Assembly: GCA_050305935.1 (NCBI GenBank)
Contig: JBNLGG010000085.1
Span: 1-14,699 of the forward strand
Direction of reading: 5' to 3'
DNA: 14,699 nt
DNA from: CAJXNP01 sp050305935
Lineage (GTDB): Bacteria; Bacteroidota; Bacteroidia; Cytophagales; Cyclobacteriaceae
Shown here: piece after piece, positions 8,105 to 14,290 of the stretch
Position numbering within the stretch: position 1 is the stretch's first letter
How the letters are laid out: each line of letters begins with the position of its first letter
Program-made: the position numbers and the translations under genes
The notes under the pieces: model-generated
The model's input: the letters and a program-made list of their open reading frames with translations, nothing else
The model's database searches: none
What the model was told of the DNA's origin: nothing

Positions 8105-8132
8105 AAAAAGGAAGACCAGCGCCTTCCTTTTT
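8105..8132 (-). terminator. Intrinsic terminator for the repeat-tailed protein gene (probably bidirectional)
   Basis: A perfect 10-bp inverted repeat, AAAAAGGAAG (8105-8114) and CTTCCTTTTT (8123-8132), has an 8-nt loop. Read on minus it ends in a T run and lies about 24 nt after the stop codon at 8156. The symmetric A/T ends mean it can also stop transcription arriving from the plus strand. Confidence 0.7.
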
Positions 8133-8155
8133 CACTACTTTGTATCGCATCGTAA

Positions 8156-9856
8156 TTATCTCCGGGAATTTGAACTTCCTGAGGTACGGCTTGATGACCG
8201 TTGATTTGTTGAACTGCTGCCAGACGATCTACCTGAGGATCTTTGCGAACCGGAATGGCTACTCGATTGTCTGACGTTAGAGCTTTGCGATGATCGCTGA
8301 ACGTTTCCACTATTACCTGAAGATTGTCTGGATGATCGNNNNNNNNNNNNNNNNNNNNNNNNNNNNNNNNNNNNNNNNNNNNNNNNNNNNNNNNNNNNNN
8401 NNNNNNNNNNNNNNNNNNNNNNNNNNNNNNNNNNNNTACTCGATTGTCTGACGTTAGAGCTTTGCGATGATCGCTGAACGTTTCCACTATTACCTGAAGA
8501 TTGGCTGGATGATCGTTGAACGTTACCGCTACTGCCTGAAGATTGCCTTGACGATCGTTGAACGTTCCCACTATTGCCGGACGATTGCCTTGACGACCGT
8601 TGAACGTTTCCACTATTGCCGGATGATTGCCTTGATGACCGTTGAACATTTTGGCTGCCTGATGACCTTTGAGTATGAGTAGTTTCGGCCGAACGTTGCA
8701 CGCTGCTATTTCCGGTAGACCGTTCTGTAGGCCGATAGGTGCTTGAATTTCCGGATGACGAACGCCTGTCATTCGACTGACCAGAAGACCTGTAAGTCCG
8801 CTCTGTTTCAGATGAAGTCCTCATGTTAGAATTATTTGAAGGACGATTCATCGTTCTATTCGAATTTGTACTACTTGTATTTCTGTTTGATTCCCTGTAA
8901 GAATTACTTTCATTGGTCCTGTTTACTTGAGGACGTACGATTCGCTCACGATTGGTCGAAGTACTTTCTCTCATGTTTGAACTACCGGAAGTTCTTGAGC
9001 CAGTTCTTGCATCCGTAATAAGCCTTCCATTGGAATTATAGCGAACCTGATTGTCAGAGCGCGATCCACTAACTCGCTCATTCCTGCCACGATAATTACC
9101 ATCCCGGTCTATATGTTCCGACCTATATCGCTCTACCTGGTGTCTATGATGATTGTGGACGACGACCGAAGTTGTTCTATACGGCCGGTAAATATAGTGC
9201 GCATGGACGATACGTGGCGTATAGCAATGTGAGTAATACGCCGTGTAGGGCCTCCAGTAGTAATAATAGTCGTAATAAACCACAGGTCTCCATGTGTACC
9301 ACCAATGAGGTCTGTGATACCATCCCCATGGTGAAACCCATACAGTGTAGTGAGGTCCATAGACATATTGTACCATTGGCCATGACCACACATTAATGTA
9401 CACACTAGAAGAAACCGCCCCGCCATAGGTATAAACTTGTTGAGTAGGCTCAATGATGGTTTCAATTCCATAGATGTCTTCGTCTCCGGTGATCTGCAAA
9501 ATAGCTTTTCCGTTGGCTAGTTTTTCCAATGTAATCACAGCGATATCCTGGTTTTCTTTCCTGGAAATCACCGCCTGAATTACAAAGGCATGAACATTTC
9601 CATCCATATAGTCGATGACCCTGATATAATCAATGTATCCGTCACGATTCAGGTCGAGATTATTTACCCGGGCTTCCGGATCGTTTAACATCCTTTCAAA
9701 TTCTTCGGGTGACGAAGATTTTTTAAATAACTCCAGTGCGCCTTCAAGACTAAAATTGTCACCTGGTACTTCCGCTCTATATTGGCTAAATGCTGAAAAA
9801 CTACCGATCATCATGATAGCCAGTATGAAAAATCGATTTATTATTTGCCTTTTCAT
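8156..9856 (-). CDS. Secreted aromatic/His-rich protein with 14-residue Ser/Arg repeats (contains assembly gap)
   Basis: An open frame of 566 codons from ATG 9854-9856, of which 33 (about 474-506) are N. Residues 1-25 are a signal peptide ending FSAFSQ. Residues about 26-150 form a conserved-looking domain with a degenerate EF-hand/dockerin-like loop DLNRDGYIDYIR (Asp68, Asn70, Asp72, Asp76), then DGNVHAFVIQAVISR and an AVITLEKLANGKAILQI stretch. Residues about 155-245 are extremely rich in Tyr, Trp and His (for example YYDYYYYWRPY). Residues about 250-566 are a low-complexity Ser/Arg/Asn tail with a 14-residue repeat close to RQSSGNSGNVQRSS. I recognise the N-terminal domain type from uncharacterised Bacteroidota proteins. 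The tail has no known catalytic feature and suggests a basic extracellular, surface or matrix protein. It ends at a strong terminator. The true length is uncertain because of the gap. Confidence 0.78.
   Translation of the reverse strand: MKRQIINRFFILAIMMIGSFSAFSQYRAEVPGDNFSLEGALELFKKSSSPEEFERMLNDPEARVNNLDLNRDGYIDYIRVIDYMDGNVHAFVIQAVISRKENQDIAVITLEKLANGKAILQITGDEDIYGIETIIEPTQQVYTYGGAVSSSVYINVWSWPMVQYVYGPHYTVWVSPWGWYHRPHWWYTWRPVVYYDYYYYWRPYTAYYSHCYTPRIVHAHYIYRPYRTTSVVVHNHHRHQVERYRSEHIDRDGNYRGRNERVSGSRSDNQVRYNSNGRLITDARTGSRTSGSSNMRESTSTNRERIVRPQVNRTNESNSYRESNRNTSSTNSNRTMNRPSNNSNMRTSSETERTYRSSGQSNDRRSSSGNSSTYRPTERSTGNSSVQRSAETTHTQRSSGSQNVQRSSRQSSGNSGNVQRSSRQSSGNSGNVQRSSRQSSGSSGNVQRSSSQSSGNSGNVQRSSQSSNVRQSSXXXXXXXXXXXXXXXXXXXXXXXXXXXXXXXXXRSSRQSSGNSGNVQRSSQSSNVRQSSSHSGSQRSSGRSSGSSSTNQRSSSRTSGSSNSRR
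8260..8338. repeat. 79-bp direct repeat, left copy, ending at the N gap
   Basis: Bases 8260-8338 match 8437-8515 except for one base (T at the left copy, G at the right, in the att-g-ctgg segment). The match begins with TACTCGATTGTCTGACG and ends exactly where the N run starts. It encodes the last repeat-containing part before the unique C-terminal tail. Confidence 0.85.
8339..8436. other. Assembly gap (98 N)
   Basis: A run of 98 N inside the repeat-tailed protein gene. The flanks are near-identical 79-bp copies in direct orientation, so the gap marks two contig ends that carry the same sequence. The real number of repeats, and whether there are missing bases at all, are unknown. Confidence 0.97.
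8437..8515. repeat. 79-bp direct repeat, right copy, starting at the N gap
   Basis: The second copy of the segment at 8260-8338, offset by 177 bases and starting at the first base after the N run. The 177-base offset is a multiple of 3 but not of the 42-base period, which fits a scaffold-joining artefact better than one more regular repeat unit. Confidence 0.85.
8469..8678 (-). repeat. Tandem 42-bp coding repeat
   Basis: The motif GATCGCTGAACG / GATCGTTGAACG / GACCGTTGAAC recurs at 8469, 8511, 8553, 8595 and 8637, an exact 42-base period, with the last unit diverged. The same phase appears left of the gap at 8292 and 8334. Each unit encodes 14 residues of the Ser/Arg/Asn tail on minus. Changes between units are mostly single substitutions, as expected from slippage or unequal recombination within a coding repeat. 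Confidence 0.88.
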
Positions 9857-10288
9857 GATCTTACATTTATTCGTTGTTTGACTGAGTACAAAGAGCAGGC
9901 CAAAATTTTAAAGATACTCCAAAACTTTGAAAAAGAATTATCCATCTAAAAGTCATTTGACTCAAATAGATTCAGAATGCCAGGCCTAAAGCTGAGAGCT
10001 GGGTCTGCAGAGTGTTGTTTTTTTAATGCACAATGGATGCATTCCCTGGGCTATGGAGCTAAAGTATCGCGTATTTCGACCGTACAACAGCTATGTGTGA
10101 GCGATTATAAATGCATATCAAACAACTCAATCAACACGAGCCGGGTCATGTGGAGAATCTTACATTTAGCAAATTCAGAAGAAATAGACTGAATAAGTAA
10201 TACCCAGGATGAATTCAGTTCATATTTTGCATTTAAGTGGAAGTAGTAGTGCAATTAAAAACTACTTTCCGATGTCATGACTACTGAA
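9857..10288. other. 432-base intergenic stretch with no convincing gene
   Basis: It lies upstream of the repeat-tailed protein gene and downstream of the NTF2-like gene. I see no tRNA, no mobile-element remnant and no believable reading frame; the plus frame at 9977-10192 has unlikely composition. No exact TAnnTTTG element precedes the start at 9856. An imperfect hairpin, GGAAGTAGT (10239-10247) with ACTACTTTCC (10261-10270), lies just after the stop at 10289 on minus and might end that transcript, but it has no T run. Confidence 0.5.
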
Positions 10289-10807
10289 TTATTGCCCTTC
10301 AAGCAACCATCCCACATATACAATTTTCCATTCGCCACTATGCTTTTCCAATATTCTGGTTTCCCTGCTGAGACCAGGCATATCCAAAAGGGTGTCACCG
10401 GTATCTTCTCCGTACTGATCAAAGGTTAGCCATGCCACATCGTCGAATACCCTGATGTTGATGTTTTCACGCCTTACGGTTGTTGCAGTGGGATTATCTT
10501 CGGGGCTTATTTCAAAATTTTTTCTGGAGCGTTCAGCCCGTTGTTCCCATCCTTCTACCACCGTCACACCACCGGCTTCCCACCAACCCATGGTTCTGAT
10601 GTACGGTTCATGCGCCCAGTACGAAGCCCATTTGTCATAATCCTTTTCCCAAAAGGCTGTGGATTCACCTTCCAAAACTTCCAGAATTGAAGCTTTTTCA
10701 ACTTCCATATCAATTTCTTCGGGCGATGATACTGTTTCCCTGGTTTGGTGATGGCAGGATGTCATCAAAATCAATGAGAACATCCATAAGAGTAAATTGG
10801 ATTTCAT
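10289..10807 (-). CDS. NTF2/SnoaL-like domain lipoprotein
   Basis: 172 residues from ATG 10805-10807. The N-terminus is a lipoprotein signal with lipobox LMTSC (Cys18). Residues about 38-170 have the shape of an NTF2-like/SnoaL (DUF4440-type) domain: an opening helix (EGESTAFWEKDYDKWASYW), an RTMGWWEAGGVTVVEGWEQ segment, then a beta-sheet part (NINIRVFDDVAWLTFDQY) and the usual ending EKHSGEWKIVYVGW. These domains bind small molecules, and some are isomerases or hydrolases; many lipoprotein versions are uncharacterised. No catalytic residue can be assigned. It is divergent from the YceI-like lipoprotein gene with a 100-nt spacer. Confidence 0.78.
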   Translation of the reverse strand: MKSNLLLWMFSLILMTSCHHQTRETVSSPEEIDMEVEKASILEVLEGESTAFWEKDYDKWASYWAHEPYIRTMGWWEAGGVTVVEGWEQRAERSRKNFEISPEDNPTATTVRRENINIRVFDDVAWLTFDQYGEDTGDTLLDMPGLSRETRILEKHSGEWKIVYVGWLLEGQ

Positions 10808-10849
10808 TTTTTGGTTTAAGTTAGCAAATAATAGAATAGGTGCTAACAG

Positions 10850-10881
10850 TTTGAATTACGGACAAAAATGATATAATTTTG
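10850..10881 (+). promoter_or_regulatory. Promoter of the YceI-like gene
   Basis: TTTG (10850-10853) and TAATTTTG (10874-10881) are separated by 20 nt, matching the Bacteroidota -33 TTTG / -7 TAnnTTTG pattern. The ATG at 10908 lies 26 nt after the -7 element, giving a short leader. Confidence 0.7.
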
Positions 10882-10907
10882 TCGATACAACAATTATTAA
10901 TACAAAT

Positions 10908-11543
10908 ATGAAAATACAAACTAAATTATTCCATTTATCAATGATCATGTCTGCAATGATGGTTGCGGCATGTGGTGGAAAGAAAACCACAGAAGAGACA
11001 GCAGAAAAAACGGATATGCCTGCTGAAGAAATTGCGTATACTGTGGATGCCGATGCGTCAAAGGTGGCTTGGTCAGGCGAAGTAGCGGGGGTGTATGGTC
11101 ACAATGGTATCATAAAAATTGCTGAAGGTCAGATTACCGCAATGGGAGACTCTATCACCGGCGGCAAAGTGATCATCGATATGACTACTATCGTTCCCAT
11201 GGATTCTGCCTCCTTTAAGGATGAAGAAGGTAGCCGGGCAATCGACCTTGTAAACCATTTATCCACTGGCGATTTCTTCCTGGTAGAGGAATATCCAACC
11301 GCAAGTTTTGTCATCAAATCACAGAATGGAAGTGAACTTACCGGAGATCTGACGATTCGGGGGATTACAAAAGAAGTAACTGCTACGCTAAATTCTTTAG
11401 AAGCAGATGCGGAAGGATTGACGGGTTCTGCAGATTTAGTGTTTAATCGTCAGGATTTTGATGTAAGCTGGGTACATTTTATGAAAGACATGATATTGTC
11501 AGACGATATCAAAATGAAAATAGATATTCAGGCAAAGCCTTAA
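10908..11543 (+). CDS. YceI-like domain lipoprotein
   Basis: 211 residues from ATG 10908. The lipoprotein signal ends in VAAC (Cys22), followed by a Glu/Thr-rich linker. Residues about 43-209 are a YceI-like lipocalin-type domain: it opens YTVDADASKVAWSGE, continues with GGKVIIDMTTIVPMDS, HLSTGDFFLVEEYPTASFVI and LTGDLTIRGITKEVTA, and ends with the DIKMKIDIQA strand. The family binds long hydrophobic molecules, including polyisoprenoids, in the periplasm. Here it would be membrane-anchored. The gene has its own promoter and a clear terminator, so it is probably transcribed alone. The ligand is unknown. Confidence 0.92.
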   Translation: MKIQTKLFHLSMIMSAMMVAACGGKKTTEETAEKTDMPAEEIAYTVDADASKVAWSGEVAGVYGHNGIIKIAEGQITAMGDSITGGKVIIDMTTIVPMDSASFKDEEGSRAIDLVNHLSTGDFFLVEEYPTASFVIKSQNGSELTGDLTIRGITKEVTATLNSLEADAEGLTGSADLVFNRQDFDVSWVHFMKDMILSDDIKMKIDIQAKP

Positions 11544-11570
11544 TGGTTGAAAAAAGTTTAATTAGATATC

Positions 11571-11597
11571 AAAAACCGGCCTAAAGCCGGTTTTTTT
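11571..11597 (+). terminator. Intrinsic terminator of the YceI-like gene
   Basis: AAAAACCGGC (11571-11580), loop CTAAA and GCCGGTTTTT (11586-11595) form a perfect 10-bp stem followed by more T residues. It lies 27 nt after the stop codon at 11543. Confidence 0.88.
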
Positions 11598-11621
11598 GTG
11601 TGCGATATGCACGGCAAACAC

Positions 11622-11652
11622 AAAAGGAGCAATCAATGTTTGATTGCCCTTT
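11622..11652 (-). terminator. Probable terminator of the fatty-acid-hydroxylase-family gene
   Basis: GCAATCAA (11629-11636) pairs with TTGATTGC (11640-11647) around a 3-nt loop, with the stem extended by AAGG/CCTT after one mismatch. On minus it is followed by CTCCTTTTG. It lies about 58 nt after the stop codon of the 11711-12511 gene and faces the YceI terminator. Confidence 0.5.
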
Positions 11653-11710
11653 CTCATTAAAAATTACCTTCGGTTGAAAATTTTCACTCTAATTATCCCA
11701 TATGGGTCAA

Positions 11711-12511
11711 CTATGCAAACTCTTTTATATCAGTATGGGATTTTTCTTTTTCTGATAAAGTGGGTTTTGATACATCTTTAAACGACATCATATCGAGCAC
11801 CCTGGCTGATCCACCATCGTAAAACCCGTATTCACCCTGATAGTCCTTTGGGTTATTGAACGTTCCGAATATCAAATCATACACCGGGAAGTCCGAGTAA
11901 TTATACGCATGGATACCCCTCCCGTGATGTATAGCGTGCTGTTCGGGCCGTTGGATAATGTACCCCAGCCAAACCGGTGTTTTAATATTGGCGTGTTGAA
12001 ATATGCTCAGGAAATTGAGCGACAATATAATAATGGTGGCAGCCGATGGATTTACGCCCATTATGAGTGCAAATACCAAGCTTCCCAATAACGTAAAACC
12101 TACCATGTCCATCGGGCTGAAATAAAATGCACTTGGTATATCCAATTTCTCAGCGCTGTGATGCATTTGATGAAAGATTTTCCACAAGGTATCCGATTTG
12201 TGCATGGAAAAGTGCCAGATAAAGAGCATGAATTGATAGAAGAACAATCCAATGGCTATCTGGGCACCTAGTGGCAATCCACTTAAATCCATCAATTGAT
12301 AGGAGGAAAGATAGGTGTCTGTCAGCAATGGCAAATAACTACTCAAATAGAAAAACACAGCAAAAGCAATTAAACCTCGTAAGGTGGCAAATTTAACCGA
12401 TGGCAAATTTCTATGTCTGGGAAAAAGTGATTCCCAGATAAAGAGAGCGACGTACATCCCGATAACAATTAAGGATATCGGGTCTAATAAGATTTCAATT
12501 GGTGTTGGCAT
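11711..12511 (-). CDS. Sterol desaturase / fatty acid hydroxylase family membrane enzyme
   Basis: 266 residues from ATG 12509-12511. The di-iron histidine clusters of the fatty-acid-hydroxylase superfamily are present in order: HFSMH, then HQMHH, an FQHAN site, and HAIHH. About four or five hydrophobic segments surround them (for example PISLIVIGMYVALFIW near the start and DMVGFTLLGSLVFALIMGV in the middle). Length and motif order match bacterial members. The family uses oxygen and a di-iron centre to hydroxylate or desaturate lipid chains or isoprenoids at the membrane face; the substrate here is not readable. It is divergent from a TetR gene, and its predicted promoter is embedded between two operator-like repeats, so it is almost certainly the TetR target. 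Confidence 0.9.
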   Translation of the reverse strand: MPTPIEILLDPISLIVIGMYVALFIWESLFPRHRNLPSVKFATLRGLIAFAVFFYLSSYLPLLTDTYLSSYQLMDLSGLPLGAQIAIGLFFYQFMLFIWHFSMHKSDTLWKIFHQMHHSAEKLDIPSAFYFSPMDMVGFTLLGSLVFALIMGVNPSAATIIILSLNFLSIFQHANIKTPVWLGYIIQRPEQHAIHHGRGIHAYNYSDFPVYDLIFGTFNNPKDYQGEYGFYDGGSARVLDMMSFKDVSKPTLSEKEKSHTDIKEFA

Positions 12512-12527
12512 TTTTTTATGGTTATTT

Positions 12528-12549
12528 TAATTAAACAAACTAGTTGGTA
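12528..12549. promoter_or_regulatory. Operator-like repeat, copy 1
   Basis: A 22-bp segment identical to 12569-12590. It contains ACAAACTAGTTGGT (12535-12548), a 14-bp palindrome centred on CTAG with one mismatched pair. It lies just downstream of the -7 element of the hydroxylase promoter, over its expected transcription start. Confidence 0.75.
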
Positions 12550-12580
12550 CAAATATAAAGACGATAAATAATTAAACAAA
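12550..12580 (-). promoter_or_regulatory. Promoter of the fatty-acid-hydroxylase-family gene
   Basis: On minus, TTTG (12577-12580) and TATATTTG (12550-12557) are separated by 19 nt, an exact Bacteroidota -33/-7 pair. The -33 box lies inside operator copy 2, and operator copy 1 starts right after the -7 element. Confidence 0.72.
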
Positions 12581-12590
12581 CTAGTTGGTA
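12569..12590. promoter_or_regulatory. Operator-like repeat, copy 2
   Basis: The second identical 22-bp copy, 41 bp centre-to-centre from copy 1 (about four helical turns). It covers the predicted -33 boxes of both divergent promoters. Confidence 0.75.
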
Positions 12591-12613
12591 TAAAATAATT
12601 TTTAATATCTTTG
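12585..12613 (+). promoter_or_regulatory. Promoter of the TetR gene
   Basis: TTG (12585-12587) and TATCTTTG (12606-12613) are separated by 18 nt. The -7 element ends only 4 nt before the ATG at 12618, which predicts a leaderless or nearly leaderless mRNA. Confidence 0.6.
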
Positions 12614-12617
12614 AATT

Positions 12618-13160
12618 ATGCCGAAAGATGGAAATAAAACACGAATGAAAATTCTGAACGAAACCACTCAGTTGGTATTGGAGAATGGATTTGCAGGTAC
12701 GACGATCGATCATATTCTCGATCGCACACGGATAACCAAAGGGGCATTTTTCTATCATTTCAAAAGTAAAGCAGATCTGGCTTTTAGCTTGATGGAGAAT
12801 TTTTCCCGGAATGATATATCTGAACTTAGCCATGTTTTAAAGGAAACCGAGAAGTATAAAGATAACCCAAAACAGCGACTAATCGCATTTGTGCAGTATT
12901 TTATTGATGTTTTCAAGGATTTGGATGCTCCGTACGTGGGTTGCCTATATGCCTCGTATATTTACGAACCTGAGCAATTCAGTCAGGAAATCAAGGATAT
13001 GGTAGCTACTTCTTTTATTAGTTGGAGAAAGGCTTTAGTACAAATAATAGAAGACGCTTCCAAAGCGTCTCCACCTAAAATTGAAATCGATGCAAACACA
13101 AGCAGACCATTTTACCGTCATCATCGAAGGCGCTTACATTACTTCCAAAGCTTTAAATGA
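12618..13160 (+). CDS. TetR/AcrR family transcriptional regulator (C-terminus altered by a frameshift)
   Basis: The open frame gives 180 residues. Residues 1-50 are a classic TetR helix-turn-helix: NKTRMKILNETTQLVLENGF, AGTTIDHIL, then ITKGAFFYHFKSKADLAF. Residues 50-153 are a ligand-binding domain that aligns by eye with the family. After about residue 154 the sequence turns into an unlikely Arg/His-rich end (SRPFYRHHRRR), while the +1 frame at 13093-13227 encodes the expected TetR C-terminal helix. A one-base insertion, possibly in the A4 run at 13077-13080, would explain it. The DNA-binding part is intact. It probably represses its own gene and the divergent fatty-acid-hydroxylase-family gene through the two 22-bp repeats. 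With the frame restored the protein would be about 202 residues, normal for the family. Confidence 0.82.
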   Translation: MPKDGNKTRMKILNETTQLVLENGFAGTTIDHILDRTRITKGAFFYHFKSKADLAFSLMENFSRNDISELSHVLKETEKYKDNPKQRLIAFVQYFIDVFKDLDAPYVGCLYASYIYEPEQFSQEIKDMVATSFISWRKALVQIIEDASKASPPKIEIDANTSRPFYRHHRRRLHYFQSFK

Positions 13161-13227
13161 TGCCAAAATAACAGCCAGTCAACTTATCCACTATAAAAAT
13201 TATTTGGAATTGATTTTTCAGGGATAG
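13093..13227 (+). pseudogene. Displaced C-terminal part of the TetR regulator (+1 frame)
   Basis: In the frame starting at 13093 the DNA reads QTQADHFTVIIEGAYITSKA, then LNDAKITASQLIHYKNYLEL and a TAG stop at 13225-13227. The DHFxxIIEGAYIxSKALND and HYKNYLEL patterns are typical of the last helices of this TetR subgroup. There is no start codon or promoter of its own, so it belongs to the upstream gene. Either the gene is truly frameshifted or the assembly has one extra base. Confidence 0.8.
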
Positions 13228-13255
13228 GTCAAAACTCACGTACAACCTATCAATT

Positions 13256-13285
13256 AAAAACTTCGCCTGGATTATCCAGGCGAAG
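13256..13285 (-). terminator. Strong hairpin with T-tract on minus
   Basis: CTTCGCCTGGA (13261-13271), loop TTA and TCCAGGCGAAG (13275-13285) form a perfect 11-bp stem. On minus it is followed by TTTTTAATT, a normal intrinsic terminator, so it probably ends transcripts of the LytTR regulator operon about 265 nt past the stop at 13550. It also lies 33 nt after the restored TetR stop and may serve both strands, although no T run follows directly on plus. Confidence 0.6.
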
Positions 13286-13374
13286 CAACCTTTGTTTTAC
13301 TTTTTGAATGGGGGTTTTAGCCGGGACAATTGTCTTATAAAGAAAATAGTCAATCATACCAAAAATTCAATACG

Positions 13375-13527
13375 ATGACTCAAACATTTTCAAGTTCAAC
13401 CCCCGGCGATCAACCTGTTCTTCAGCCAAAAGGAATGGAAATAATCGCCAGCACTTACCAAATGGGATGGGATTTAGCCTTTAACCTGATGGAAAAATAT
13501 TTCGGTATCAAGGAGGTTAAAAGATGA
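13375..13527 (+). CDS. Possible small protein, 50 residues
   Basis: A short plus frame from ATG 13375 (an earlier in-frame TTG at 13330 is less likely). I do not recognise it. The product has a Ser/Thr/Pro/Gln-rich start and a more protein-like end (IIASTYQMGWDLAFNLMEKYFG) that could form an amphipathic helix. No promoter of the TAnnTTTG type is visible before it. It lies in the untranslated 3' region expected for the minus-strand LytTR transcript, so it may be spurious. Confidence 0.35.
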   Translation: MTQTFSSSTPGDQPVLQPKGMEIIASTYQMGWDLAFNLMEKYFGIKEVKR

Positions 13528-13549
13528 AAGACGTAGAGGGCAAGCCATG

Positions 13550-14290
13550 TTAACTTATCCAGCTTCTAAATGCAGGCGCATTTTCCTTACTGATGTAGAC
13601 ATCGTCTTTGCAATCCGGGTTTAGCTGCACCTTGATCCTACCATTTTCAGACCTGAATTTTTCGATCGCAGCAAGCGAGCAAAGGTACTTTCTATTTAAC
13701 CTGAAAAACCTTGTTCGATCAACTATCTCCTCTAATTCAGCCAATGTTTTATCAACGATAAACTGCCTTTCTTTAAAATCTCGCGCAAAAACAATCTTGT
13801 GTTCCGTAAAAAAATAGGCAACATCCTCCATTTCCAGGGCCACAAACTCAGTACCTTTCTTTCCCAGGATACGGGTGGTGGTTGGGGATTGGATGTGATT
13901 CAGTATTTTTAGCAAATTTCCCTGCACAAAATGCTCCTGAAGCGATTTAACCTTATCGAGTGATCGTTTCAGTCGTTCCTCTGTGATGGGCTTTAGAAGG
14001 TAATCCATGGAATTGTATTCGAAAGCGTCCAGCAAATATTTGTCAAATGCTGTGGTGAAAATGATCGGAAACTTTACCGGATGTCTTTTGAAAATCTCAA
14101 AAGAATGGTCATCCGAAAGCTGAATATCCACAAAACCAAGGTCTGGCTCCGGATGATTTTTTAGCCAGTCCATTGTTTCGCTTACACTGCCCAGCATCGC
14201 CACGACTTCAATAGTATGATCAACAGCCGCTAGCATGTCTTTCAGCTTCGCCCTGGCAGGTAGTTCGTCTTCAATGATGATGACTTTCAT
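13550..14290 (-). CDS. LytTR-family response regulator
   Basis: 246 residues from ATG 14288-14290. Residues 1-120 are a receiver domain: acidic pocket Glu7-Asp8, phosphorylation site Asp55 (FVDIQL), Thr79/Thr80 (IIFTTAF) and Lys100 (YLLKP). Residues about 140-243 are a LytTR DNA-binding domain (ILGKKGTEFVALEMEDVAYF at its start, then RFFRLNRKYLCSLAAIEKF). It is the output half of a two-component system, and its start overlaps the end of the sensor kinase gene by 20 nt, so the two are translated together. LytTR regulators of Bacteroidota control diverse genes; no target site could be identified here. Confidence 0.94.
   Translation of the reverse strand: MKVIIIEDELPARAKLKDMLAAVDHTIEVVAMLGSVSETMDWLKNHPEPDLGFVDIQLSDDHSFEIFKRHPVKFPIIFTTAFDKYLLDAFEYNSMDYLLKPITEERLKRSLDKVKSLQEHFVQGNLLKILNHIQSPTTTRILGKKGTEFVALEMEDVAYFFTEHKIVFARDFKERQFIVDKTLAELEEIVDRTRFFRLNRKYLCSLAAIEKFRSENGRIKVQLNPDCKDDVYISKENAPAFRSWIS

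Noticed and set aside
8260..8680. A possible CRISPR array because of regularly spaced repeats
   Set aside because: The 42-bp units are contiguous and vary gradually, with no constant repeat and unrelated spacers, and they lie in frame within a secreted protein gene. No cas gene is nearby.
7996..8772. A 258-codon minus-strand frame with repeated motifs over the 42-bp repeats
   Set aside because: It is a shadow frame of the Ser/Arg repeat gene. A 42-bp period keeps every frame open if one unit is open. It has no signal peptide or recognisable domain, and it runs across the terminator at 8105-8132.
9977..10192. A 71-codon plus-strand frame in the large intergenic region
   Set aside because: Odd composition, no promoter, no recognisable family and no start-site support.
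10111..10200. A 29-codon plus-strand frame starting ATGCATATC
   Set aside because: Too short, with no promoter, family or neighbour to support it.
13051..13067. A small hairpin (GACGCTT / AAGCGTC) inside the TetR gene
   Set aside because: It has a short stem and no T run and lies within the coding region. It is more likely chance than a terminator or attachment site.
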